Notes under the pieces: model-generated
The model's database searches: none
Seen by the model: only the letters and a program-made list of their open reading frames with translations
Told to the model about the DNA's origin: nothing
Program-made: the position numbers and the translations under genes
Part shown: positions 1-7,274 of the stretch, piece after piece
How the letters are laid out: every line of letters begins with the position of its first letter
Position numbering within the stretch: position 1 is the first letter of the stretch
From: Flavobacteriales bacterium
GTDB taxonomy: Bacteria; Bacteroidota; Bacteroidia; Flavobacteriales_D; Sanyastnellaceae
NCBI GenBank assembly: GCA_015665315.1
Contig: JADFAK010000054.1
Location: forward strand, 1 to 32,884
DNA length: 32,884 nucleotides
Direction of reading: 5' to 3'

Positions 1-1
1 T

Positions 2-309
2 TGTCCCGTAGGGACTATATATCGGTAGAACAAAAATGAGTTAGGAGATTCCACCGTGCCGTTAGGTACGGGATTTTTCACGCCTGGCGCACGGATAAAA
101 ACTAAAATGAAGGCGAATATGGCCAATACATATACACAGATACATATTCAGGTAATTTTCGCGGTTGAGAAAAGACAAAGCCTGATTTTAAAACACTGGA
201 AAGATCGGATGTATTTGTTCAAAGAAATGAAGTGATTTATTCCGTACCTAACGGCACGGGGGCTGCACGAGGGCGGCATTTGCTACCGATATTTAGTCCC
301 TACGGGACA
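2..309 (+). mobile_element. RAYT/IS200-derived non-autonomous element, copy 1
   Basis: A 308-bp unit with inverted ends: the left end begins TGTCCCGTAGGGACTATATA and the right end is its reverse complement with one mismatch. The inverted homology continues inward as CCGTGCCGTTAGGTACGG on the left and CCGTACCTAACGGCACGG on the right. Each end can also fold into small local hairpins (GTCCC-GTA-GGGAC and CCGTGCC-gtta-GGTACGG), as in REP/IS200-type ends recognised by Y1 transposases. The interior holds a short frame reading like the start of a Bacteroidota Y1 transposase fused to what looks like its last residues. The element is therefore best read as an internally deleted, non-autonomous derivative mobilised in trans. 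The window starts one base before the left end, so nothing can be said about the outer target site. Confidence 0.8.
119..235 (+). pseudogene. Fused N- and C-terminal remnant of a Y1 (IS200/RAYT-like) transposase
   Basis: An open frame of 38 codons inside element copy 1. It starts MANTYTQIHIQVIFAV and continues to KHWKDR, which I recognise as the beginning of the REP-associated/IS200-like transposase common in Bacteroidota (normally about 150 residues). It then jumps directly to YLFKEMK and a stop, which resembles the C-terminal end of the same family. The HUH motif and catalytic tyrosine of the Y1 domain are absent, so no active transposase can be made. Deletion of the middle of the gene with retention of both ends is the classic origin of a miniature element. 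Recognition of the N-terminus is firm; the C-terminal assignment rests on a very short match. Confidence 0.7.
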
Positions 310-468
310 GGAGGTAGGTCGAAAAAGCAATCTTAGTCAATATTCTCAATTGGCGGCTCGTGTTTATGGTCAGAATTGCCGCATCTACAAAACTTCCACG
401 CGATTATGAAAGGATGAAAACCATGATTCTCGATATTCGGCCACGTTCTAATCGGTAAGACGAGAATT
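310..468. other. Spacer between the two mobile-element copies, no gene seen
   Basis: This 159-bp segment matches neither element. Frames on both strands are short or run into the elements, and no promoter or terminator could be recognised. Confidence 0.5.
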
Positions 469-762
469 TGTCCCGTAGGGACTATATATCGGTAGAACAA
501 AAATGAGTTAGGAGATTCCACCGTGCCGTTAGGTACGGGATTTTGCACGCCCGGCTCACGGATGAAAGTTAATATGAAGGAGAATATGGCCAATTCAGAT
601 TCACGCAGTTTTTGCAGTTGAGAATTGGCAAAGTCTGATTTCAAACTAGTGGAAAGATCGGATGTATTTGTTCAAAGAAATGAAGTGATCTATTCCGTAC
701 CTAACGGCACGGGGGCTGCACGAGGGCGGCATTTGCTACCGATATATAGTCCCTACGGGACA
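469..762 (+). mobile_element. RAYT/IS200-derived non-autonomous element, copy 2
   Basis: A second copy of the element at 2-309, in the same orientation and separated from it by 159 bp of unrelated sequence. It is 294 bp and has the better preserved ends: the first and last 26 bases are exact reverse complements (TGTCCCGTAGGG...TATCGGTA). The left and right 80-bp arms closely match copy 1. The interior transposase remnant has decayed further: relative to copy 1 it has a net loss of 14 bp near the start codon at 586, and the frame meets a stop after 11 codons. The tail with MYLFKEMK-equivalent bases is retained. Confidence 0.8.
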
Positions 763-1052
763 TACTTTGGTTGTGAAAAGAAATCTCTTTCTCTTTCTCT
801 TTCTCTTCCTCTGTATAATGCAGAACTTGAAGGCCAGAGCGAGTATTTAGTTATTTGCCTTGTGCGCCCCCTAAAACGCCTAAATCTAACCCCCTGAAAA
901 ACCAATACTTATTTCGTCCTATTTATCTCTCCCTATTATCTCTATTTAAAGTTGGAGGTCGTGGGAACGTAAATTGATATGACGAACCGACTTTTCACAG
1001 CGTTGGTTTCTGGTGACATATTGAGGATAGTCATTAAGAATTTTCAAAGCAT
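763..1052. other. Gene-free stretch with a short CTCTTT microsatellite
   Basis: Beyond the second element there are 290 bp without a convincing gene on either strand. The only structure is a pyrimidine-rich hexanucleotide tract at 785-808, three perfect CTCTTT units followed by one CTCTTC. The forward frame that crosses it starts inside the mobile element and has low-complexity content, so I do not regard it as coding. Confidence 0.6.
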
Positions 1053-1090
1053 AAAAAAAGAGCTTCATCCAATCGGACGAAGCTCTTTTT
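1053..1090 (-). terminator. Rho-independent terminator of the haloperoxidase-like gene
   Basis: A 12-bp perfect stem, AAAAAGAGCTTC pairing with GAAGCTCTTTTT around a 12-nt loop, begins 20 bp beyond the stop codon of the minus-strand gene ending at 1111. Read on the minus strand it ends in a run of seven T residues. The plus strand also has a T run, so it could work in both directions. Confidence 0.85.
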
Positions 1091-1110
1091 AGTTTTAGTC
1101 AATTCGATAC

Positions 1111-4100
1111 CTATTGAACCACTTGCAGTTGGAAAACTGCTTGGCCGGCATCAGAATGCAGGTGTACAAAATATGCGCCAGCAGCTAGGCCATCTGCTGA
1201 TACAGTAAGTTTATCACCTTGTAGATTATTCAATTGCTCTTGTCTTACCACTCGACCATTGCTCGTGTAGATCTGCAATGAAAGTGACTGAGGCAATTGA
1301 TCCATGAATATCTGGAATTCGCTGTTGCTGCGAACTGGATTCGGATAGACAGATAGGAGTGGCAGATTTCCTGCTTCCTCTTCTACTCCAACCGACATCA
1401 AGTTAATGCTGAAGTGATCAGCAGCAACCATCTCCAATTGCTCATTGCCTACGATATCTGTCAAACCTAAAAACTCAACATCAATATCTTCCAAGTTTTC
1501 TTCGCTCGCCTCAACGTCGTATTTCGCGACAAAAGTTGTGCTATTGATCCATCCAGACTCACCACCGTTGTAGGTCAATGAATTGGCTTCCGGATCTTCT
1601 ACAGGAAAGTCAATCGTTGGATCAATATCTTGATCCATATTCTCATCAAAAATCGCGATCAACGAGAATGTTGCTGTACCGATATCTCCTTGATCAACCA
1701 CATAGGTATTGGCCGACAAGAGGTAGATCGCAGGATTCTTCGTGTCAATGTCCAATTGGTCGACACTCACATACATCATCTGCTCATTTCCAACGGCATC
1801 TTGTGCCATTGAAATCTGCAAATCAACTGCAGTCAAATCTTCGTTGGCATCATTCAAGTCGAATGCTGCTATAAAGTTCATATCATCCATCCAGCTACTT
1901 GCGCCTTCATTGAAAGACAATGAATTCGAAGCGTCTTCATCTGGAAACGAAAGTGTAGGAACTTGATCTACATTCATGGCCTCGCTAAAAGTCACGGTAA
2001 AATGGAATACATCTGATCCCACTTCCGAATCTGAAAGCATCGTGGCATCTGTTGCAGAAGCTGTACCCATTGGATTCTCGTTGTCTACAGAGAACAAGGC
2101 ATCTTCAACATGAATGATCTGCACGTTTCCGTCCATGTCGGCTGCATCTTTCACTTGTACATCAATTCCAAGAGCCGTCTCATTACCATCGGTTACATCG
2201 TATTGAATGTTTACGATCGTATCATTCAACCAAGCGATATTGTTCAATTGAAGTGATGCACTTACATCGTTCAAGATGAATTGTACGTTTGGCGATGAAC
2301 CAGTGTCCATAGGCTTATCGTACTCAATGGTCATCGTCATCATCATGCCGTTATCCGCATCGCTCACGACATCAATGTCTGTACTGATATTCTCCACACG
2401 AGGATTAGCAGCTTCCATGCAAGCCATTGAGAAGTTGAAGGCATTTGGCCCAATGATCTCACCAATCTTTCTTCCTGGGATATCATCTGCTGGAGGGTGA
2501 ATTCCACCCCAAATTCTCGACAGACTGCATTGGTCAGAAGCATCTCTATAGGTTGCCCATTGCAATTCACAGTTAACACTAGGGCCTTCTTCAAAAACCA
2601 AGAACTCGTTCTGCATCGCATCAAAAACTCCCATTCCACCAGGGAAGAATTCATCTCCGGTCATCAACGTCATAACCTCAGCAGCAGCTCTAGAGAAAGT
2701 AGAGTGTCCAGAGACATATCCTGCAAAGGGAGGAGTCACAAAGGTTGGTCGCTGATATGGCCACCAATTTCCAGCAAGGATCCAATCCACACCCGCTTCA
2801 TCAACTTCTTCATCAACAATATAGTCAGGACCTTTCCAAGCCTTGATTTTCATTTCGCCAACAAATTCATCGTTTGGTCCAGCCAAAGGATCGCCAGCTT
2901 CAACTTGCTCAATACGTCCTGGAACGATAGGCATACCAGCTGGGTGATAGTTTACTCCGTCGGGATCCGAGCTTTGACCTTTTTCGGCCATGTAACGAAT
3001 CGCAGAAACAGGACGAATGTAATCGTACCAACCTTTAACTCCCCATGCGCTTACGGCACAATCGTGCATGGCTCCACCCATAATGAGGTAAGACTTCACG
3101 TCCCACTCCAAATTACTGAGTACTTCGCCAGTACCTTCCCATTGATGTGAAAAGTCTGGTTGATCTGAAACGTAGTTCAACAAGGTAAACCAGTGTCCCG
3201 GAGGTGTTTCAGAATCTGGACCATCGGCCCAAAATTCGGCCAAAATTCGACCGTAGTCACCACGTGGGATCACGTTCGGCTCATACGGCTGTCCAGTTGC
3301 TGGGTTCTCATCCCAGCCTTGACCAATATCACCACCTTCCATCCAATCGTAGAAAGCAGGGTATTCATCAAAAGTATCTGGGAAGGAAGAAGATGGAATA
3401 TTACCAATTGCTCCTGGGCCAATATCAATCATGACACCGTCCGATGGATCCAAATGAGACGACCAAGTGGCAGTCATCAAGAAATTCCACTTGTACAAGT
3501 CTTCAAGACCCGTCTGCGCAGTTGTATCAATATACGGAGGCTCACCTGGATCGTGGTACACAATGTATTGCTCCCCTTCGCGGTAGAAAAACGACTTGTC
3601 CAAATCAGTAAGGGCAAAAGGAACAACATTTCCCCACTCTGGTCCTAAGAAGTCAGGAATCTCGCTAAGCTCGTTTCCCGCTTGATCGACAAAAGTCGTA
3701 ATGTTCAATTGCTGCCAACGATTCGGATCCTGGATATCGGGATTACCAAAGTTGTCCATGATCAACCACGGATTGATCGTGAGGTAATATTCATTCTCAT
3801 AATTGTTCTCTTCATTGGCGCCATCATCAAGACCAAATTCGATCATGTGCATAGCGATGTAATTCCCAAGTGCCGCTGGAGAACCATCTGAATAATCGGT
3901 CGACACGAAATCCATGTCGTAGCCCAGATCTTCCATCAGATCATCGAATCTACCTTGACTCGCTTCAGAACCAGGTGAATTGGAGAAGCGATGTGAAAGC
4001 AGACGATAAGCCGCATAGCTCAAAGCCTCTTCTTGCGATAAAATGGCTGCCTCATCATCTGGCACAACTATACCGTCAAATGGTACGTCGTAACCATCGA

Positions 4101-4359
4101 GGGAACCTCCAAGAAAAAACGGCTTCGCATCTTCGTCGAAGGCAGCCCATGCATCATACATAACTGTGGACACATGCCATAAATTTCTAGAATGCACGGT
4201 CGGACGCGCATAATCATCTCGAATCGCTTCGAGCATTACTTCAGACCATTCTCGTGCAACCGAGTGATCTTGGGCGCATGCTGGCATCGTGTAGCCGAGC
4301 AAACCTGCTAATAGCACAAGCCATCGCCCCTTAGAGGATAAAATGTCTAATATTTTCAT
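1111..4359 (-). CDS. Secreted vanadium-dependent haloperoxidase/PAP2-like protein with T9SS sorting domain
   Basis: 1082 residues. A signal peptide covers about residues 1-29 (ACA|Q). The N-terminal helical region with ARPTVHSRNLWHVSTVMYDA (51-70) is typical of bacterial vanadium-haloperoxidase-like proteins. The oxyanion-binding motifs of the PAP2/haloperoxidase fold are all visible: Lys442 and Arg449-Pro450 (KGWYDYIRP), SGH at 550-552 and R-x5-H at 615-621 (RIWGGIH), with His552 and His621 as the expected catalytic and vanadate/phosphate-bonding histidines. Residues about 652-985 form three repeats of about 112 residues, probably beta-sandwich domains. A T9SS type A sorting domain starting near 'LSVYPNP' ends the protein. 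The gene has its own promoter and terminator, so it appears monocistronic. Whether it is a haloperoxidase or a phosphatase cannot be decided from motifs; substrate and halide are unknown. Confidence 0.85.
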   Translation of the reverse strand: MKILDILSSKGRWLVLLAGLLGYTMPACAQDHSVAREWSEVMLEAIRDDYARPTVHSRNLWHVSTVMYDAWAAFDEDAKPFFLGGSLDGYDVPFDGIVVPDDEAAILSQEEALSYAAYRLLSHRFSNSPGSEASQGRFDDLMEDLGYDMDFVSTDYSDGSPAALGNYIAMHMIEFGLDDGANEENNYENEYYLTINPWLIMDNFGNPDIQDPNRWQQLNITTFVDQAGNELSEIPDFLGPEWGNVVPFALTDLDKSFFYREGEQYIVYHDPGEPPYIDTTAQTGLEDLYKWNFLMTATWSSHLDPSDGVMIDIGPGAIGNIPSSSFPDTFDEYPAFYDWMEGGDIGQGWDENPATGQPYEPNVIPRGDYGRILAEFWADGPDSETPPGHWFTLLNYVSDQPDFSHQWEGTGEVLSNLEWDVKSYLIMGGAMHDCAVSAWGVKGWYDYIRPVSAIRYMAEKGQSSDPDGVNYHPAGMPIVPGRIEQVEAGDPLAGPNDEFVGEMKIKAWKGPDYIVDEEVDEAGVDWILAGNWWPYQRPTFVTPPFAGYVSGHSTFSRAAAEVMTLMTGDEFFPGGMGVFDAMQNEFLVFEEGPSVNCELQWATYRDASDQCSLSRIWGGIHPPADDIPGRKIGEIIGPNAFNFSMACMEAANPRVENISTDIDVVSDADNGMMMTMTIEYDKPMDTGSSPNVQFILNDVSASLQLNNIAWLNDTIVNIQYDVTDGNETALGIDVQVKDAADMDGNVQIIHVEDALFSVDNENPMGTASATDATMLSDSEVGSDVFHFTVTFSEAMNVDQVPTLSFPDEDASNSLSFNEGASSWMDDMNFIAAFDLNDANEDLTAVDLQISMAQDAVGNEQMMYVSVDQLDIDTKNPAIYLLSANTYVVDQGDIGTATFSLIAIFDENMDQDIDPTIDFPVEDPEANSLTYNGGESGWINSTTFVAKYDVEASEENLEDIDVEFLGLTDIVGNEQLEMVAADHFSINLMSVGVEEEAGNLPLLSVYPNPVRSNSEFQIFMDQLPQSLSLQIYTSNGRVVRQEQLNNLQGDKLTVSADGLAAGAYFVHLHSDAGQAVFQLQVVQ

Positions 4360-4438
4360 GTAAATACGGTTAAATTTCGACGGGGAGAAATGACTATTCG
4401 CCCGCCAATTGAGTTAGTTGGTATAATGGTTATTCACC

Positions 4439-4473
4439 CAAATATAGCAATTTGATAGAGTTCTACTCGCAAA
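4439..4473 (-). promoter_or_regulatory. Bacteroidota sigma-A-type promoter for the haloperoxidase-like gene
   Basis: On the minus strand, TTTG (4470-4473) is followed after 23 bp by TATATTTG (4439-4446). This fits the Bacteroidota consensus TTTG-N17-23-TAnnTTTG. It lies about 80 bp upstream of the ATG at 4359, which predicts a leader of roughly 70 nt, and it separates this gene from the upstream multicopper-oxidase operon. Confidence 0.65.
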
Positions 4474-4566
4474 AAAATCTTTTGAAGATAGGAAGCTCGC
4501 ATTTTTCAGATTCCAATATTTACTCCATTCGGAGCTCATTTATCCAAATCATGCCAAGCGGACCCC

Positions 4567-5727
4567 TTATTTTTCAATGACTATTCGGCTACTTTTTCCA
4601 AATTCATCGATAGCCAAATACAAGCCACTTGGTAAAAGTCCTAGATTGAGATTATTCGCTCCTTGCTTGACATTACGGGCGTATACACATTTGCCTTGTG
4701 CGCTATAAAAAAACAACTTGGTATCGTAAACGCTCTCATACTGAACGACATCGCGAGCTGGGTTTGGAAAGAAATTTTTTATTTCGTGAATATTCGTTTC
4801 TTCAATGCCGACGTCCAGATCAATGACATTTATCATATTACTATGTTCCAATTCGCCGTTGAGCATGTCGTAGTAGTCCACCTGAATTGCTTGGGCAAAA
4901 TCCCCCTGTGGCTGGCAAATAAGCGAGAAGCGCTCGCCAGGATAGATTTCAAGCTCAGTCGCTGCAAACGCTTGTGGCAGGGCGCGACCGTCGGACATAT
5001 AAACTACCGCGTTGAGCTCGGAAGGAAAGTGCATGACGATTTTGGAATAGGCCATACTTCCCACTCGCAAGGCTATCGAATCGCCTGCCTGGGCCATAAT
5101 TGCCTGTGAATTATCTGCCGCTATCATCTCGCCTTGGAGTCCGTTCACCATGAAATAATCTGGATCGATATCATGGAAAGGATAGGCATCGGTAGGCACG
5201 TCGTTGACCGCTATTTCTAAGTCGGAAAACAAGTAGGTATGTTCGTCGCTGTAGCCTGGTCCGTTGCTAAACAACACAGGTAGCTCCTCATGCACAACAA
5301 TCATCCCGTACATGCCCATGGTGAGGTGTAAAGTAGTTGTTACGTGGCAATGGTACAAATAGGTCCCCGGCTCAGTCGCCGTGAAGCTGTAGGTTCCCGA
5401 TTGATTCTGAAAAACCTGAAATGAGGTGAGCGGCACCCCGTCATTGGCCTGGTTGACATCCAGTCCATGCAAGTGAATCGTGTGTGCTTCGGCCGAGACA
5501 TTGGTAAAATTAAAGTTCACTTCGTCTCCCACCGTGAGCTCCAAAAGTGGCGCTGGTAAGACGAGTCCGCCCCCCGGTCCTTCGTAGCCATAGCCCCAAA
5601 AATTGGTTGTACTTCCATCTTCAAGTAACAGCTCCCCATCCATGCCCGAGATCATGTTAATTTCAATCTGGCATAAAGCCAAATGAGGAAGCGCAAGACA
5701 TATTAAAATTGCTAATTTCTTCATCAT
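4567..5727 (-). CDS. Two-domain multicopper-oxidase-like protein with T9SS sorting domain (type-1 copper subunit)
   Basis: 386 residues with a signal peptide (cleavage near LALCQ, residue 19-20). The first cupredoxin domain (about 30-150) has a complete copper signature: H82-TI-H85-L-H87-G, then H126-C127-H128, H134 and M139 in HCHVTTTLHLTMGM, giving type-1 copper ligands and two HxH motifs for a trinuclear centre. The second cupredoxin-like domain (about 160-305) has lost the HxH motifs. A T9SS sorting domain begins near FFPNP (319). Its start overlaps the stop of the upstream gene by 4 nt (ATGA), so the two are translationally coupled. The family covers laccase-type oxidases, metal oxidases and nitrite reductases. 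With only half the trinuclear ligands it may work with the upstream protein. A homo-oligomeric electron-transfer role is the alternative. Confidence 0.85.
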   Translation of the reverse strand: MMKKLAILICLALPHLALCQIEINMISGMDGELLLEDGSTTNFWGYGYEGPGGGLVLPAPLLELTVGDEVNFNFTNVSAEAHTIHLHGLDVNQANDGVPLTSFQVFQNQSGTYSFTATEPGTYLYHCHVTTTLHLTMGMYGMIVVHEELPVLFSNGPGYSDEHTYLFSDLEIAVNDVPTDAYPFHDIDPDYFMVNGLQGEMIAADNSQAIMAQAGDSIALRVGSMAYSKIVMHFPSELNAVVYMSDGRALPQAFAATELEIYPGERFSLICQPQGDFAQAIQVDYYDMLNGELEHSNMINVIDLDVGIEETNIHEIKNFFPNPARDVVQYESVYDTKLFFYSAQGKCVYARNVKQGANNLNLGLLPSGLYLAIDEFGKSSRIVIEK

Positions 5728-6572
5728 TCTGCTATGCTTAGGTAGGTTAACATTCCACCAGGGTAAAAGCCCACATTGGTAACGGCGATTAGGTTGTGGT
5801 CATGCACAGGGTAATCCCCTGGTTTATCGGGAACGAGTAAAACAGTCATGGCCTCTCCCTTTTTAATTGGAATTGAGTCTTTGATCCAACCCACGCGATC
5901 TCCAAGGACTTTGGCATCAAGAATTTCAACGTGGTATCCGTGGAAGTGAAAGATATGATCCATCAATCCTGAGTTGACGATGGAAATGATTATTTGATCG
6001 CCTACCGCACCTGTAATATAGGTGTCCTCATCATCCAATGTTTCCGGATAAAAGGCGCCGTTGATCAAAAACATTTCTGGCTGGTAATCGCTTGGAATCA
6101 TGTCGGTGACACCTTGCTGTAGATCATGGGAAAGTTGCGTTTGCAAGTCGAACAAGTTCCAATGAAACTTCGGGTTCCCGGTATAACCCACGAGAATCGA
6201 ACCAGAGGCTCCTAACCATTTGCCTTGTGCTAAATCAGAATAAAAGCGATGCGTGCCGCTCTCCAAAAAGCTTATCGAGAATTCTTCGAAGGTGCTCGGT
6301 GCAATGGTGTTGTCTGACTCCAAAAGTCCGTCGATAGTAAACGTATGCGGGACGGTATCGTTGTTGTGAATGATGAATTGCACTTCGTCGCCGACTTCAA
6401 GCTCAACGATCGCATTTTTCATTTCAAAGGTGGGCGAAAAATTAAAGGAAGCAGCTGCAATGTCTTGGGTATAAATGGTAGGAAGCGCGGCGTTGATATA
6501 CAAGGTAACCTCCTGTGCATGAGCCGACAATGCTAAGACTAGCAAACACCAAATTGAGAAAAACTGTTTCAT
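5724..6572 (-). CDS. Two-domain cupredoxin/multicopper-oxidase-like protein lacking the type-1 cysteine
   Basis: 282 residues with a signal peptide ending at AHA|Q (about 19). The first cupredoxin domain (about 22-130) retains only scattered histidines (H69, H76) and no copper motif. The second (about 160-282) has H206-IF-H209-F-H211-G and H257-D258-H259 followed by GFYPGGM. The position normally occupied by the type-1 copper Cys in HCH is Asp, and the later His is missing, so this domain resembles the non-type-1 half of a laccase. There is no T9SS tail, so it is expected to be periplasmic unless carried out with its partner. It overlaps the downstream T9SS oxidase gene by 4 nt and lies 54 nt after the response-regulator gene. 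Family membership is clear; enzymatic activity on its own is doubtful. Confidence 0.8.
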   Translation of the reverse strand: MKQFFSIWCLLVLALSAHAQEVTLYINAALPTIYTQDIAAASFNFSPTFEMKNAIVELEVGDEVQFIIHNNDTVPHTFTIDGLLESDNTIAPSTFEEFSISFLESGTHRFYSDLAQGKWLGASGSILVGYTGNPKFHWNLFDLQTQLSHDLQQGVTDMIPSDYQPEMFLINGAFYPETLDDEDTYITGAVGDQIIISIVNSGLMDHIFHFHGYHVEILDAKVLGDRVGWIKDSIPIKKGEAMTVLLVPDKPGDYPVHDHNLIAVTNVGFYPGGMLTYLSIAE

Positions 6573-6626
6573 TTCCCAAAGCTAGTGGAAAAAACATGTA
6601 AATGGATGACCTGGCTCAGTTTGGGG

Positions 6627-7274
6627 CTACTGCGAAATTTTGGCCAATCCGCTCTCGATGGCAAACCTGACAAGTGCTACTGAATTTGGCTGTTCCAGTT
6701 TGGACAGAATGTTTTTACGGTGAAACTTGATGGTATCGATGCTGAGATGGAGTGCTTCGGCGATTTCGTTGGAGGACCGACCTTGAACGATGAGTTGCAA
6801 AACCTCGTTTTCGCGTGGGGTGAGCATATCGGTCTTTCGGGTAACCTGCACGTTTTTGGCCAGTACCGCGTTGATTTCGGAGCTAATAAAAATATCGCCA
6901 TTGGCCACTCTGCGAATGGCTTTCGTGAGCTCGTCGCCGCTTGAATTCTTCAACAAATACGCATCTGCACCAGCGTTGAGGGCACTTCGAATCGTTTGAT
7001 AGTCACCCAGCATGGTGAGGGCGACACATTTCATCGTGGGGAATTCTTTTTTGCACATGGCGACCAATTCCACCCCATCCTTGCCGGGCATGCTGATATC
7101 AGTAATCAAGACATCGGGCTTGTACACTGGAATCGCACGAATCGCCTCATCGGCAGAAGTCGCCGTACCCACAACCTCAACATGCTCATGTAACTTGAGC
7201 AAGAGGTCTAGTCCGTCCAAAAACATCTGGTGGTCATCCACCAAGAAGACTTTCCATATTTGACTAGTGCTCAT
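6627..7274 (-). CDS. NarL/LuxR-family DNA-binding response regulator
   Basis: 215 residues. The receiver domain occupies about residues 7-125, with the acidic pair Asp13-Asp14, phospho-acceptor Asp59 (LITDISMPG), Thr87 and Lys109 (LLKN), all the residues needed for phosphorylation and switching. A LuxR-type helix-turn-helix follows at about 150-203, beginning LTPRENEVLQLI and including the recognition helix around SIDTIKFHRKNI. The start overlaps the stop of the kinase gene by 4 nt, so kinase and regulator form a cognate pair. The next gene downstream, 54 nt away, is the first multicopper-oxidase-like gene. That makes the copper-oxidase pair a likely co-transcribed or target unit, though no operator could be assigned with certainty. 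Confidence 0.92.
   Translation of the reverse strand: MSTSQIWKVFLVDDHQMFLDGLDLLLKLHEHVEVVGTATSADEAIRAIPVYKPDVLITDISMPGKDGVELVAMCKKEFPTMKCVALTMLGDYQTIRSALNAGADAYLLKNSSGDELTKAIRRVANGDIFISSEINAVLAKNVQVTRKTDMLTPRENEVLQLIVQGRSSNEIAEALHLSIDTIKFHRKNILSKLEQPNSVALVRFAIESGLAKISQ

Noticed and set aside
333-644. Reverse 103-codon frame between and into the two mobile elements
   Set aside because: It is an antisense reading of the left end of copy 2 and the spacer, with no start context or family resemblance.
785-808. CTCTTT hexanucleotide tract as a phase-variation switch
   Set aside because: It is not in or just upstream of any credible gene, so length changes would have no obvious target.
625-897. 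Forward 90-codon frame across the second mobile element and the CTCTTT tract
   Set aside because: It begins inside the element, translates the inverted end and a simple repeat, and resembles no protein.
2497-3150. Long plus-strand frame of 217 codons opposite the haloperoxidase-like gene
   Set aside because: It is a shadow of a gene whose motifs and sorting domain are unambiguous on the other strand.
6577-6584. TAGCTTTG on the minus strand just before the first multicopper-oxidase-like gene
   Set aside because: It fits TAnnTTTG but lies only 4 bp from the ATG and lacks an upstream TTTG box; it would need a leaderless transcript, so I did not list it as a promoter.
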